Shown here: in pieces, positions 1-13,132 of the stretch
Layout: every line of letters starts with the position of its first letter
Position numbering within the stretch: the first letter of the stretch is position 1
NCBI GenBank assembly: GCA_013399015.1
Contig: VWZX01006417.1
Coordinates: 948,520 to 1,012,519, forward strand
DNA length: 64,000 nt
From: Galbula dea
Lineage: Eukaryota; Chordata; Aves; Piciformes; Galbulidae
Reading direction: 5' to 3'
Program-made: the position numbers and the translations under genes
The notes under the pieces: generated by a model
The model's input: the letters and a program-made list of their open reading frames with translations, nothing else
The model's database searches: none
Told to the model about the DNA's origin: nothing

Positions 1-1329
1 CCACCTTGTCTCTACTACTTTCACTGGGGGTGGAGGCACGTGGGAATAATTGGAGTAGGGGATTAGGGTTGGTTGATCACCTGAGCTGTGGCATTTCCTA
101 AGGCATTTCCATTGAGCCTCAAAGAATTTGACTGAACTGAAGCAGCATGTTTTTCAGTGGCTAGCAAGTGGCAACTGAAGGCATGATGCCATGGCACAGT
201 GCTGGGACTCTTCTGAGGGTAGAAACTGGAAGATATGGGGAGCTGCACTTCTGATACTGCCAGGAGATGCTGCCATTTGGCTTAGAACTGCTGCCCTCTC
301 TCAGGACAGGAAAAGAAAAGAGATTTAGGGGTGGATTTGGGGAGATGGTGGTGGTTGGCTTCAGTTCCAGCCTCTCTCTGACCATGGTGCAGTCTTAAGT
401 GGTGTTAGAACTATGTCACTCCCCTCTTGCTTTGCCATATTGCAGTGTTTGGGAGGTGATGCAAAATATAGTTTTTAAGTTGTTTGGGTTTTTTTTCTTT
501 GCTTGGAAAGAAAAAAGCAAGAATTTAAAGCTGATTATTTTAAACAAGCCAGATGATAAGAAAAACCCAACCAACTAACCCGTATCTTTTAAACTTTTAA
601 ATGGCATTCCTTTTGGATTAAAAGGTCTCCATGTATGCTGGTGTATTGTGTCTCTCTGAGCCAGAAATGCATGCAGCATGCTGCTTCTACCTTTATGCCA
701 GGAGGTAACTGACTGCTTTTTATTGGTTTATCTGTCAGTGACTTACTCAAAGTGTGACCATGCTTTCAGGTGATGCACAGCTCTTTGTGGCTGGGATGTT
801 TTCTGGAGTCATCACCTGCAGTGAAGAGTTGCATCTTATGCTCATGAAAGTTTTGAGGCTGCTCAGACTGATTGCACATAGGATGCCCAGGGTGGAGAGA
901 TCCTGAGTTAAACTAGCCCTGTGCTGTACCTGGTTGCCTTTTTATTTTCATTAATGCACAGTCATTCTGAGAAGCCAAAGGGATTATTAGTAATGGCTCT
1001 GTAAGAAGGATAGAATCAATTGAAATTAGCTCACAGTTGAGCCTGTATGATCTGATGTCTTTAAAATGTAGGTAAGCAGCTCATCAGTTTACTTCCTCAG
1101 ATGATATTGAAGGAAACTTTTTTCCAAGTCTAATCTTACCTAGAAATGTTGCAGTTCATTACATTTAAATGTGGTTTTTTTTTTCCTATTTGAAAAGCTA
1201 AATGTTTTTTAGGACCAATTCACTTTATGTTGTGTAAAAACTGAAGCAAAAGACACACATTAAGATCCTTTCCCTCTCCAAGTCCTGCTTCTTCCACCTC
1301 CTTTTCCCCATGCAGTCCTGTATGTAGGA
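1..1329. other. Intronic unique sequence
   Basis: No recognisable repeat, exon or RNA gene. Short poly-T runs only (near 489 and 1174). Confidence 0.7.
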
Positions 1330-1793
1330 TAGGGAACTGCTGGAAAGAGCCCAGCACAGAGCCACCAAGATGCTGAAGGGGCTGGAACATCTTCCTGAGG
1401 AGGAAAGGCTGAGGGAGCTGGGTCTCTGTAGCTTGGAGAAGAGGAGGCTAAGGGGTCACATCATCTATGCTTCTAACTATGTGAAGGGTGCGTGTTGGGA
1501 GGATGGGGTCAGGCTCTGCTCAGTGAAGCCCAGTGACAGGACAAGGGGCAATGGCTGTAAGCTGAAGCACAGGAGGTTCCATGTGAATACAAGACCAAAT
1601 GTTTTGCCAGTTGAGGTGCCAGAGCCTTGGCACAGACTGCCCAGAGAGGTTGTGAAGTCTCCTTATGTGGAGATATTCAAAACCCATCTGGACATGCTTC
1701 CGTGTGACCTGGTGTAGGGAATCCTGCTGTGGCAGGGGGGTTGGACTAGGTGATCTTTCAGGGTCCCTTCCAACTCCTAACATTCTGTAATTC
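1330..1793 (+). mobile_element. CR1 LINE fragment, group A-like
   Basis: 5'-truncated copy. The residual reading frame (1370-1717) carries the CR1 RT-ORF C-terminus (LPEEERLRELGLCSLEKRRLRG, LPREVVKSPYVEIFKTHLDM). It is followed by the 3' UTR (GGCAGGGGGGTTGGACTAGGTGATC) and a terminal ATTCTGTAATTC, a decayed form of the 8-bp CR1 tail repeat. Confidence 0.93.
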
Positions 1794-4700
1794 ATATAGG
1801 AGAACTCCAAGGGAAATCCCTAAGGGATGATTCTAATGGGAACTCTGGGAGCTAAACTGTGTGCTCATGCTCAAGCCTTCCCATGGCATAGCAGAGCAGT
1901 GGAGTGGTTCTGTGCTTTTCCAGCTCTTCCTTCCACCTCTATAAACTACAGTTTGCAAACCCAGCTTCAATATCTTCTGGGCTGGAGAACTGTAGGAGAT
2001 CTAGGACTAGCATATTGCAATTGTTTCCTTCAGCACTGCACTCCTCCCCCTCTGCTGTGTTTTATTAAGGGGGAGGGGGGGGGAAAAAAATCCCAATCCA
2101 AAAAAAATCTCTGCCTGATTTTTACGTCCTTAAAATGTGCTGTGTGCCCAAGGTGTTTCTTCATCTGTTCCTCTAGCAGCTTTTCCCCTCAAGTCATTAT
2201 GCTAATTAGTGTTTGATCAGATGATTAAATTATAATTCGATTAATCCTATGTGCTAAACGCTCTGAATGCATTTCCATCGCCTCAGTGCCTTGTGCTTAA
2301 GCCTTGCTGTTTGCAGCTTGAGGCCAGGCTCTTGCCTTGTTCCCTTACCTGATGGATTTGCTCTGGTAAAAAACCACTAGAGCTCCTTTGGATGCTGGGA
2401 AACAAGAGGAAAAGGCTTTTTGTTTTCCTTCAGAACCAGAAATTTCCCCTAGATTGCCTTGAATGTTCCTAGGGATTATAACAAAGAGGAGGGGGGGGGA
2501 AAACAATGATCCAAGCTCTTTCTTTCTTTTACCTGTCCCATTCACAACCTACCAAGGCAAAACACTGTGCTCCAGCTAAATGCTGCAGCTAAATCCTCTC
2601 TCTGTTCCCATTCTGAGTGGTATTTTCCCTTTTTCAAAGGTGAAGTATATTTTGGTCCAGAACACTCTAATCTTTGCAGAACAAATTGTTCTCTCTGTGT
2701 GAGAAGGAGAGAGAAGGTTGGGGTTTTTTTCCTCTTGCTACCTGCTTTCCCCTCCCTTTTGAGGCAGGTTTAGTTTTGCTTGTCATCTGTAGGAGATAAT
2801 CTCCAGTAAGGGTGTGGAATGGAGAACAGAGTGAATTTATAACCTTGGTGCCACCAAGAGATTAATGTGTAGCTGCAGCATTGCTTTTCTTTGTCTTTGG
2901 GGATGCTGTGTTTTTAGGTTGCCTTAGTTCATGTGACTAGGTTCCACATCCTGGAGAAAAACCCCAACAACAACAAACACTTTGGAAGAGGAGGTGATTG
3001 GGCTTTGAATGTTAAATATAAATAGGTGTCACACAGCTAGATGTCTTAACTGACCTCTCCATTTTTGTGGAGGTAGGATGCTATCTGACCACCAGTGGCT
3101 GCTTCTGACAGACTCTTTGGTAGTAATGAGTGGTCTGAGTCCAGAGATAGGATGCAAAATTTAAAGCCTTTGGGTTGTTTCTATTTTACAGGGCAAAAAA
3201 ACCCCTCATCATGGAGCAGCTCCACTCCCTCCCCCCCCCCTCTCCTTCCCCTGAATTCATCTCAGGGGAGGTATGAGACAGATTGAACACAGGGTTGCCA
3301 AGACCTGTCTAGGGGGATTTTGCTTTGCTGTACCCCAGGTGTGGGAAGGTGGAGCAAGGCAAGAGGGATGGAAGGGATGTTTTCTTTCTGGTTCCCTTTG
3401 TTTACCTTAAAATCTGTCAGAGATTCATAGAGCTCCTATAGCATCTTATTTCACTCCTTTCAGACTGTCTAGGAAACAATTTTACCTGGGAGGTGACTGG
3501 CATGTTCTGGTCTATTACCAGCTCTAAATTAATCTCTATAATTAAGGTCATAGAGACCAAAACCACCTTCTTACAGTTGGTCTTTAAAGTGCAGTTTTGT
3601 AGCAGTGATTGAATATTGAGATCTCAACAAGGTTACAGGTCAAGAAAAATCTATGCCTTGGCAATGAGTTCAGCCTCATCCTTTGCCAGGGACCCTACCC
3701 TCTAAGTCTGACTCTCTCACCCTTGGCTCAGTGATTTCCACTTGGTTCAGTCAAGTGAGCATCCCAGACACTTGTCCCACTTGCTTTCCTCCCTCCAAGC
3801 AGCTTGTGGGCAGATCTGTGCAGATGTAAGAATTTACAAGCCATGGCTGCCTACTGCTGCATGGCTAGGAGAGGGGTTCCTGACCCTCTAGGTTACCCCA
3901 AGAGTTTGTGTGAGTGATCCCTGATGCCTTTCAGGAAGAGAGAAACCTTCTGTTTGAAATCACAGCTGATCTGGCTGTCTGTAAGCAGGACCCCTCACAT
4001 GTAGCAGTCTGCTGTCATAGTTGTGTGGGGTAGAAACCTCCATCTGGAAAGCAGTGTTGAGTAGCTGGAGGCAGTTAATGCCTTCAGCCAATGCCAATAA
4101 ATAGATCTGGAAGTAGGCTTGTGTCAACATCCCTGTTTTAGAACTGAAAGAATTAGGCTAAGCTGAATTAAGGCTCTAATTCTAAATGAAAGTGCTAGCT
4201 TAGGATGCTGCTGAGCTCATTCTTTTTTAAAGTTTAATTTCAGATTCATTTCCTGAGTATCCTCATGTGGGACAGGTCTTCAGACTCTGCCTAGCCTTGG
4301 GTAAGCTACTTAAGCTTTGTGACCTGAGGACATTGCTGCAAAATAAGCTCAAATGTGTGTGGGAAGCACATTTAGGTCTCCCATGTGAACCAAGTGTGTG
4401 CCTGCTCTTTTTCATGGTGGCAAACCTCCTCTGGGTGGTCTTGCACCACAGACAGAGGTGATCTTGGAGTAAGGGAAGGATATCCAGGTAGAAAAGTAGC
4501 CAAATGGCTGTGGAAGATGGGAGTAGTCTGTGTAAAGAGGACAAATGGCTATGCCCACCTGGCCAGAACTTTCTGGGATGAGTATAAATATTCTTAGAGC
4601 TTCAAGCTTCTAGCTGTAAGAGGCATTCACATTCTGCAGCATGAATCCCCTCTGGCAAATGCCATCTCTGTGTTCTTGCACAGTCCTTGCTCTTTTCCTA

Positions 4701-7218
4701 GGAAGTACACATGCTGATAATCTAGCAGTAGAGGTCAGTGCTGATTTGCAGTGGAAAAGCAAATCCAAGCTAAGAAGGAAGAAGCAACCTCTCCAAACCT
4801 TCTGTAGACAGAAATGTGACCACCACCTTTGCTGCTGGAATCACCTGCTTAAGGCATGGTCTCTTGTGATGTCTTCATAGGAAAACAGGTACCACTGGGT
4901 AGGATGACACCTCCCAGGTCCTCAAGATAATGAGTTGTTGTTATTTGGGGCATATAACCTCTCTCTAAATGTACTGAGCTCTGCTTCAAATGTATCTGGA
5001 CTCTTAGCTAGTCTGGCTTCCCACCTTCATGTAGTTGCAAACATAGAAAGAGGGATTTTGAAGAGGATCTGTCTTTGGGGTTGAGGAGATCATGGAGTTC
5101 TGACCTTAATTAAAGTCTTCTGAGTCTCACAAAGAAACCTGATGGACTTTCTCTTCCTTTTTAAACCTGTTGCAGGCCTGTGCTGAAACAACCCTTAGTA
5201 GTAGGAAATGTGTCAAAACAGTTGGTGTTCTGCCTGAGGCACCTCTAGTCCTTTCTGGGAAGCAGTCATGCTTCCTTGAGTGCTTTTAATGGATGTCAGC
5301 CTTTCTTTTTCACTCCTTCTGCTTCTCTTCCTGCCCTTTGCACTTGGTCAGTGTATTTGGGGTTGGCTGGCTTGTTTCCATGGAGTGTGCTGATTTCAAG
5401 GCAGTATCAGCTTGGTTATTTCAGCTCAGGTTGTTCTGTGTGGTTGCTGGAGTTGTGGTAGCATGGTCAGGGCTGCATAGGGTTGGACTTGATGGAGGCA
5501 GAAGAGAAAAGAAGAGGTCCACAAGCTGGGAGAGCTCATTCCCTCTGGTGGGACTTGAAACCTGCTTGTCTATTGGACAGTGAGGCCTGGGATCTGCTTA
5601 GGAAAATATTAAGAACCTTCTCCTTGTCTTTGCTTGCAAGTATGGCTTGGATCAGGTGCAACTTCAGGCTGCCTTCAACCCCTGTGAGTGCATAGTCTGG
5701 AGGAATGACATGCAGCTAGGCTCCTGTCTAGTCTTGCTCTCTGAAAACCTCCTGCTCCTTATGGGGGTCTCAGTTCTCTGCTCATTGCCAGCACTGTTCT
5801 CTGTAGATCTTGGGAGAGAGAAAGGAGGAGGGGCAGAAGGGTCTTGGAATGAGAAAAGGGTCCCCAAAGCTGGATGATTGCTTTAAAATAAAAACCCTAA
5901 CAAACCAAACCAAAACCCAACTCCAAACCAAAGCCATCAACCCAGAAGACCACACAAACAAATGCCCCCCAAACCAAACAGAATAATAAAAAACCCCACC
6001 CAAAAAACCCCAAAACCAACCCAACCAAACAAAAAAACCCCAATCAATCAAAAAACCCCAAAACAACCCCCCCAAAACCTCCAACCCCCTGCAGTTAACT
6101 CTTGGATTGGGGTCTGTGAGCAGCTGACTACAGTTGCCTTGAATGACAACCACTAATGCCTAGAAACAACAACTACTAAACAGAGCAGAAATAAGCTCAC
6201 CTGGGGAGAAAGGAGGAGGGGGGAAAGCCACAACCCCCCCCTGGATAACCCATATGCTGTATTTTTAAAGTGGAATTACTGAATGCAAACTACTCAACTA
6301 CTGCAGACACTAAAACTCCAGACCACCCATTCTTGGCTGGAGGGCACAGAAATGGAACTTCTCCTGTCCTTGCCTTTTTCCTCTTGCATTAACAACAGCT
6401 AGTGCAGTTCTAGCTCTTACCTCAGGAGGAAAGACTACTTTCTGCTGTCCTTTTCTCCCTCCTGCCCAGGGCTGGATCTGGTGCTCTCTCATATAGCACT
6501 TGTCAGTCCCAACAAATTGGTTGGAAAGTTCAGACAGCAAAATTCATCTGTGTTTTAACCTTTGTTTTCCTCCAACCCTTCCTGTCCTTCCTCAGTCACA
6601 CCAGGAATGTAAATATTCAGAGCTGATCCATCCTCAGAGATGACCCAAATGGAATAAGAAACTTTCCTTGAGCTCTGCCAAGCAAGAAGCTTGGATTTAA
6701 ACACCTGGAGCTGAGTGACTTTTATTCCCTCTTGGAAAAAGTGATTTAATGAAAATAAATCTACTTGTACAAAGTCAATATTTCCTTCCAGTTCTGCCTG
6801 TGCTTTCATCAGGTTGGGGTTTGTATTTGGGAGAGCAGTTAGGGGGTTCAGAAAAACACTTTCTGGCAAAGAAAGAGATCACAGCTCAGGTCAATGACTT
6901 TTCTAGAGCAAAGAGAAGTGGAGTGATTTAATCTGATCAAGCAGAAATCATACATCTGGGATCAGTTGTGTTTTAGTGGCAACTCTAGCAAACAAACTTC
7001 TTTGGGAAAGTATCAGAGCAAAATAACTTCAGAATGAACTAGGAATCCATTTCCAGGAATGACTTTGGATCATGAGAGGCTCTAACAAATGGGAAGGTCC
7101 TAGCAAAGTGATGTTTAATTAGTTGTGCTGCATCCTAATGGGCAAATGCTGGAGAAAATGCCCTTTCACAACTGGAGCTCTCAAGGGACAAACTGTGTCA
7201 ATAGAGATGCAGTAGTAA
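1794..7218. other. Intronic sequence without CR1 (5.4 kb)
   Basis: The longest CR1-free block of intron 1. It contains a C10 run (3231-3240), the A/C-rich tract at 5884-6092, and scattered G4T6-type motifs. ORFs up to 123 aa show no protein-like features. Confidence 0.7.
5884..6092. repeat. A/C-rich low-complexity tract
   Basis: About 200 bp almost free of G and T on the plus strand, with repeated AAAAAACCCC-like steps. The complementary strand has several GGG/GGGG runs spaced 1-8 nt apart. The small ORFs here are compositional artefacts. Confidence 0.93.
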
Positions 7219-7337
7219 AATCACAGAACCATGAAGGTTAGAGGAGACCTCCAAGATCATCAACCAGCAACCTAGCCACCACCATGCCACTAAACTATGG
7301 CCCTAAGGACATCTATACATGTTTTTGAACACCTCCA
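7219..7337 (-). mobile_element. CR1 3' end fragment, group B
   Basis: Reverse-strand copy of the last ~120 bp of a group B CR1. It is recognised by AATCACAGAACCATGAAGG and the ACCACCATGCCACTAAACTATGGCCC block shared with many copies here. It carries essentially no coding part. Confidence 0.9.
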
Positions 7338-9021
7338 AGAATAAAAACACTGCAAATGTCTTATTTTTTCCTTGTCAGGGTACCCAAAGCATTTAAATCC
7401 TCTCACTGATGAGGCCTTAGCCCTCAAACCATGCACAATCAAATCAACCCCAGGAGATAGCAGCTCCTAAAAGTCTAGCAGGTCTGTACTTCTCTGTCAG
7501 AGCCATTCAGGCATAAGAGAGTTGTTGAGTGTGTTGGGGGTGAGCAGTTGGTGGTGATCTAGAGGATACATTTTTATGCATGTAGTTACCTTTTGGGATT
7601 TATTCCAGGATAAGAATGCTTTCACCCTAATTAATGAACTCTAAGTACTGTGGCAAAGTCAAGACTTGCTTCTGGATGATGCTATGGGAAATGTGAACAC
7701 CTGAAGGACATGTGTTTATACTTCTGGAAAGACAGCTCCCTATAGATACAGTTGGGGTTTTTTTTGCCTCTTGAGCAATTAATGCAGCTGGAAATACTTT
7801 TCAAGTCTCTTTTGTATGTGTGTTTTCACTGCTGAGCTGTCATAAACCAAAATCCCCTCTGTCTGGAATGGGTGATACCCTGTTCCATGACATAGAAAGC
7901 TGTGGTGCTCCAGGAAAGAAGATAGAGCAGTGTTAATAACTTCTTGAGATCTTCCCCAGTGATAAACATTCATAGAGAGATCTGATTTTGTGCACTGTCT
8001 GCATCTTTTAGTACATGGAACAAGGAATTTCTTCCCCTGGACTGTAGCTGCTTGGTTTTGGGGCTGGCTGAAACTTGTATTGATCATTCCCCAGTTGCCC
8101 AATTCATTAAGGTATTGATTGGAAAAGGAAGCACCACATTATAGAGCCTTAAATAACAGCTCATGTTGGCTAGCCTGCCCTGCATTCAGAAAAGGGATCC
8201 CTGAGCCATCACATGTGGTCAACAAACAGAAAAAGCACTGCATGACTATTGTATAGAGCTCATAAAAAAAAAAGGCATTTAGGATTTAGGCTGTAGTTTA
8301 ATTTCTGTGACTGAAGGGGAAGAAAAAATTCTTCCCCACTTTACTTGTAGACACACAGATTGACAAGCCATAAGTAGTGCTCCCAGCAACATTTGAGTTC
8401 TGTGAATTTACAGCTCATTATCACTTCTGCTATCTGGGAGAGATTGAAAACTGGTGCATTTTCAGAACCTGAAATAGGGGGAAAAGAAGTGACTCAAATA
8501 ATTACCTGAAATATGTATTGCTAACATTATCAAATCCTTCCTTGAGCAGAAGTATGCATTGGTGTTTTAAAACTGACAGCAAGTTTCAGTGGAAATATTT
8601 CTGCTTTGGTTTTGAAATTGGAGTTGATCTTAATGGCTCCATAACCAGGCAGAAGAACAGTGTTAGGTGGCTAGACTTCAGAGATCAGAAGACCTAAGCT
8701 CAGATTCCTCCTTTGCTATGTGTTTTCTGTTGTCAGGTTCCTCACCAGTTAATAAAGATGTGAGCATAACTGTGCTCAGGAACATGACATGAGGTTGCTC
8801 TTTAGAAGTCCAAGACAAAAAAACCCCCCAAATTAATTACCTGTTGAGTGAATTGTTAGTAAAGAAAAGAGCCTGAAGAGATGCTTACATCAAGTAATAC
8901 TAGGGTTGTTCAGCAGATGCTTTGGAAACCTTGGAGGTGGGTGAAGAACAAGTCATAAGGATGCAAGTAAATAAGTTGCTCCTCTGTAATTTAGGCTGAA
9001 AAATCTCAGAACCTCAAACCA
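7338..9021. other. Intronic unique sequence
   Basis: AT-rich with an AAAAAAACCCCCC run near 8818. Nothing else recognised. Confidence 0.65.
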
Positions 9022-9445
9022 GAGAATCCCAGACTGTTAGGGGTTGGAGGGAGCTCTGGAGATCATCCAGTCCAACCCCCCTGCCACAGCAGCCTCACCT
9101 ACAGCAGCTTGCACAGCATCCCATCCAGCTGGCTTTGGAATGTCTCCAGAGATGGAGACTCCAGCACTTCTCTGGGCAGCCTGGGCCAGGGCTCTACCAC
9201 CCTCCAAGGAAAGAAGTTCCTCCTGAGGTTTAGCTGGAGCTTCTCTGTTCCAATCTGTGCCTGTTGCCTTTTGTCCTGTCCCTGGGCACCACTGACAAGA
9301 GCCTGGCCCCATCCTCCTGCCCCCAGCCTTGCAGTATTGATCAGCATTGCTAAGCTTCTCCTCTCCAGGCTACCCAGCCCCAGCTCCCTCAGCCTCTCCC
9401 CAGCAGAGAGATGTCCAAGTCCCCTCAGCATTTTTACAGCCCCAC
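9022..9445 (-). mobile_element. CR1 LINE fragment, group A
   Basis: On the minus strand this reads GLGHLSAGERLRELGLGSLERR through LPREVLESPSLETFQSQLDGMLCKLL, then the A-type 3' UTR with CTGTGGCAGGGGGGTTGGAC and the terminal CTGGGATTC. Truncated at its 5' end near 9445. Closely similar to copies at 25198 and 56029. Confidence 0.94.
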
Positions 9446-10184
9446 AAAAGCTTTGTGCACATCTAACTGCAGTGCAGCTCATGGTTTAGGAGGTAGAAGG
9501 AACTGTGTTATTCAGGTGAGAAATAAGCTTCCAGGTATTGATATATATTTTTTTAAATGATTATTTTTCTTCCTTCCCTGGATCAAGGGAGCTCTTTCAA
9601 GGTAATCTGATTTCAGCAGTAGCTGAGAATTCCTCTGGTTGCCTCTGGAAAGCCATGCTCTCTGTGCCAGGCAGTAATTGTGTTAATCATCCATTTTTAA
9701 ATAACTCCATTTGAAGTTAAGTTGAGAATTGCTTTTCAGATCTTTTAATTTGCTTTGGAAAAGCACAAGAATTCCCACAAGGCTTCCTGCTAATCAATAT
9801 TCCAAAGGCAAGTAACCTTTGCTAATTTTTGAACATGGGATACTCTCTGTTCTTCTGCTTAAAGAATACTGGGGGAAGGAGAGAGAGGGGGGGAAAAAAA
9901 TGCCAATTCCATCTGTAATTTGGCAGGTTAATAACTTTTCTGACTGGCAGGCATAGGGGTTTTGATTCATCAAGTGCACAAGTGCATTGTGTTATCTTCC
10001 TGTTGTTGTTCTTCCCAACCTTCTTGCTAATAGAAATGATTACAAATTGCAGAGCTGTAAATCTGAAGGTCCCTAAGTGGTGTTTTTTGTCAAAGCCTTT
10101 CTGCTGAAATGCTTCCTTGGAAAGATTGAGGGGTTTATTTATTTATTAAAGCTCAGGAGCCAAGGAGGGGAGGGGTTTTTAATT

Positions 10185-10220
10185 ATTATGCATCGTGGCA
10201 CAATGCATTATGCATCATGG
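10185..10220. promoter_or_regulatory. Clustered ATGCAT sites (possible POU-factor site)
   Basis: ATTATGCATCGTGG at 10185 and ATTATGCATCATGG at 10207 repeat at 22-bp spacing. ATGCATTATGCAT (10203-10215) resembles palindromic POU homodimer sites with a 1-bp spacer. Function is inference only. Confidence 0.35.
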
Positions 10221-11122
10221 TTGGGTTTTTCTGCTTTTTAAACAGTTGTTTTGGATGAGGAGATTAATCTACATGGGCAGAGAGGGAGAGAGCTTCTGCA
10301 AGACCTTTTCCTTGTGATGTCAGATGATGCTGCTGAGGAATTTCAGTACTTAGCCTTCCTTGGAAGCCAGGCAATAAACCAAAAAGGCACATGGAAGCAG
10401 AGTCATAATTAGCTGCCAGGTAGTTATCATGGGGAAAGTCACTTTTTTCTGTTGCATAGGTGCCCTCCTGGTAAACTGGCTGATAAACTCCTGTTAAAAG
10501 CAAAGAGTGGTAGAACATGGGAGTTATTGTCTTCAACCTGGGAGTTTTTGGCCCTTTTTCCCTTGAAGTAATCTGCAAATTACTGCTGCTGCTCAGAACT
10601 TGCTTTTTTTACCTTGTTTTTCCCCACCCTGGCATGCACATTACTGAAAAATACATTAGGAGTGGGACTGATTCAAGAGCTGATGGGGTAGAGGAGAGTG
10701 AGTGCTTCTTCCCTATCCCCACCAAGTAAATGTTTGCTATTTCCCTTGAAACCAAGCTGATATTTGGGGTTTGTGAAGGTGGAAGAGGAACAAAGGGGAG
10801 GATTGTACACTTATGTCTTTTATAAAGCCTATTATTTCTTTTACTAGTCAGAGAGGTTGCCTAGGCTGCATCCTGTTAAAATTAAGGGAGAGAAAGGTTG
10901 ATCAGATACCAAGAGCAAGCAGTGGATTTAAAAGGGGGGGAGGGAGGAGAGAATATACTGTGCCAGAAGGCAAATAGAATACAATATTTCATATTTGAGG
11001 GTTGGGGAAATGAAATTGCAGTGTCACTGTGGACATTAAAGATGTTATCAATCAGGTGACCCACAGACAATTGGCAACTGCATTTGTTTCCTGAGATGCT
11101 TATCAAGAAGATCTCAGCCCTC

Positions 11123-11145
11123 TGTGTGTGTGTGTGTGTGTGTGT
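11123..11145. repeat. (TG)n microsatellite
   Basis: Uninterrupted run of about 11 TG dinucleotides. Confidence 0.95.
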
Positions 11146-11911
11146 CCCTTCCCAAACCTAGAATTGATGGTCTGAGATTTGCACCTTGCTTTTCTAAAGG
11201 AAGAAAACCCCAAGCCTGTTCTCTTCTCCCTGGGCACATGCTGTTTGGAAGGGTTGCTTTGGAACCATCTAGGCAGCTGCAGAGAAAGGCATTGTGTTAG
11301 GGGGAGGATGGTGTCACCTTCACTGACCAGCTTGAGTGCTGGCAGAGGAAGGGGCTGCAGCTCAGCCTAGGTCTTTCATGCTCTGCAGCTGGGAACACAA
11401 ACCTACCTCCAGGCTGAAACTGGTGAAGGTTTTGCCATGAGGTAGTGAAGTGAATTTGGGTTGGGCTGTGTGGTTTTTTCCCCTCTCTCTTTACCATTCC
11501 TGGCTTTTTTTCCACATTTTTTTACAGGATAACATCTCCTCTCCCCCACACTATGCTGCCTACATTTAATGAGATGGTAATAACATATTTGATCTTATGT
11601 CCTAGTGGTGTTGCACTGAAGTTGATTTGGACATTTAAAATCCTGCTGTTTGCCTCCTCACTGGGACCCTGACTAACCATCTGTAAAGATGTAGAAAGAA
11701 ATGTTTCTGCAGTCCCTTCTCCTTGCAGTCAGGACAGTAAGTGGAAGCTCAGTCTCAACAGCAGGACACATGTTGGCACCTGGGCTCCACAAATGTCAGT
11801 TCTGAGATCCTGTTATCAGTTGTTCATAGACCTCATATCATCTTTTTCCTTTTATGTGCTTTAAATCAGCATCAATTCTGTACCTAGGGTATTTGGAAGA
11901 GTCTTTGTTTG

Positions 11912-12210
11912 CCTACAACTACCTGAAAGTAGGTTGGTCTCTTCTCCTGGGTTCCCAGTGAGAGGACAAGGGGCAATGGCCTCAAGTTGCACCAGGGGAT
12001 GTTTAGATTGGAGATCAGGTTTCTTCCCAGCAAGAGTTGTTAGGCATTGGCCCAGGCTGCCCAGGGCAGTGATGGAGTCACCATCCCTGGAGGGCTTCCA
12101 AAACCATCCAGCTGTGGTCCTTAGGGCCATGGTTTAGTGGCATGGTGGTGCTGGGTTGCTGGTTGGACTTGATGCTCTGGGAGGTCTCTCCCAACCTTTA
12201 GTGATTCTAA
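11912..12210 (+). mobile_element. CR1 LINE fragment, group B
   Basis: Starts in the CTACAACTACCTGAAAG segment of the ORF and runs through LPRAVMESPSLEGFQNH to GTGATTCTAA. Compared with 58105-58540 it has a small internal deletion in the stretch following CTGAAAGTAGG. Confidence 0.93.
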
Positions 12211-12828
12211 CAACAAAAGAGCACATTTAAATGCAGTGAGATTTCATCTTGAGCTTTATTACTGGCCAGGTTTCTGAGATACCTGTCCAGAGCTCAAAAG
12301 CTGTCTTTGAAGGCAGGTACAGCACTGTTCATGTTCAACACATGTGCCTTGTTAGTTTAGTCTCAGTCCTATTGAACTCATGGGGTTCTTTCAATCAGCT
12401 TCTGTAGGAGCTGGAGAAAGCTGATGGTAGTGAAGTGGTTTTTATAAAGAGCTCTGCTGTTTTTTGTTTGTCCTCATAAATATTTGATGGGCATCATGGC
12501 TCTGTGGAGGAGGAAAAAAAAAAAGATAAATAAGAAAAATGCTGCAGTTTTGTAGAGCACATCTAAATAAGGATAAGCCTGCACAAGGTGTGTTTTTCCT
12601 CTGTGCATCAAAAGAGAAAAGAAGAAGGGAGTTAAAATGCATAATGAGGCACAGCATGTTTCTGGTGGGGGGTGACCTGTGTTGCTGTCATAAGATTTAG
12701 GAGAAATGTAGAGTAGAAAAAAGAAAGAAGTCTCTTTAACTGTGTTTAAACTGAATATTAACATGGAGTGTTAAGGTATTACCTGTGTGTGGTATTCAGG
12801 CTGCCAGTGGAGAGAGCTGCCAGCAGGA
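12211..12828. other. Intronic unique sequence
   Basis: A-rich run near 12510-12525; nothing else recognised. Confidence 0.6.
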
Positions 12829-13132
12829 AGAAGTTGGGGAGGGACTTTTTAGGAGGTCAGGTAGGGATAGAACCAGGAAAAATGGATGCAAACTAGAGGA
12901 AGGGAGATTTAGATTGGATATGAGGAGGAAGTTCTTCACTGTGAGGGTGGGGAGACACTGGAACAGGTTGCCCAGAGAGGCTGGGGAAGCTCCATCCCTA
13001 GAAGCTTTGAAGGCCAGGCTGGCTGGGGCTGTGGGCAACCTGCTGTAGTGGGAGGTGTCCCTGGCAGGCAGGAGGGGCTGGAACTAGATGATCTTGAAGG
13101 TCCCTTCCAACCCTGACAATTCTATGATTCTA
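12829..13132 (+). mobile_element. CR1 LINE fragment, group C
   Basis: ORF remnant ending EAPSLEALKARLAGAVGNLL, then GTGGGAGGTGTCCCTGGCAG and a good terminal repeat (ATTCTATGATTCTA). Very similar to the copies at 15053, 31340 and 63604, suggesting a young group. Confidence 0.95.

Larger units (their letters stand above)
9446..11911. other. Intronic unique sequence with ATGCAT cluster
   Basis: Contains the 10185-10220 motif cluster and the TG microsatellite. No gene seen. Confidence 0.65.

Noticed and set aside
5468..5500. Possible CR1 scrap (GGGTTGGACTTGATGGAGGC)
   Set aside because: Too short, with no adjoining UTR or tail; chance similarity not excluded.
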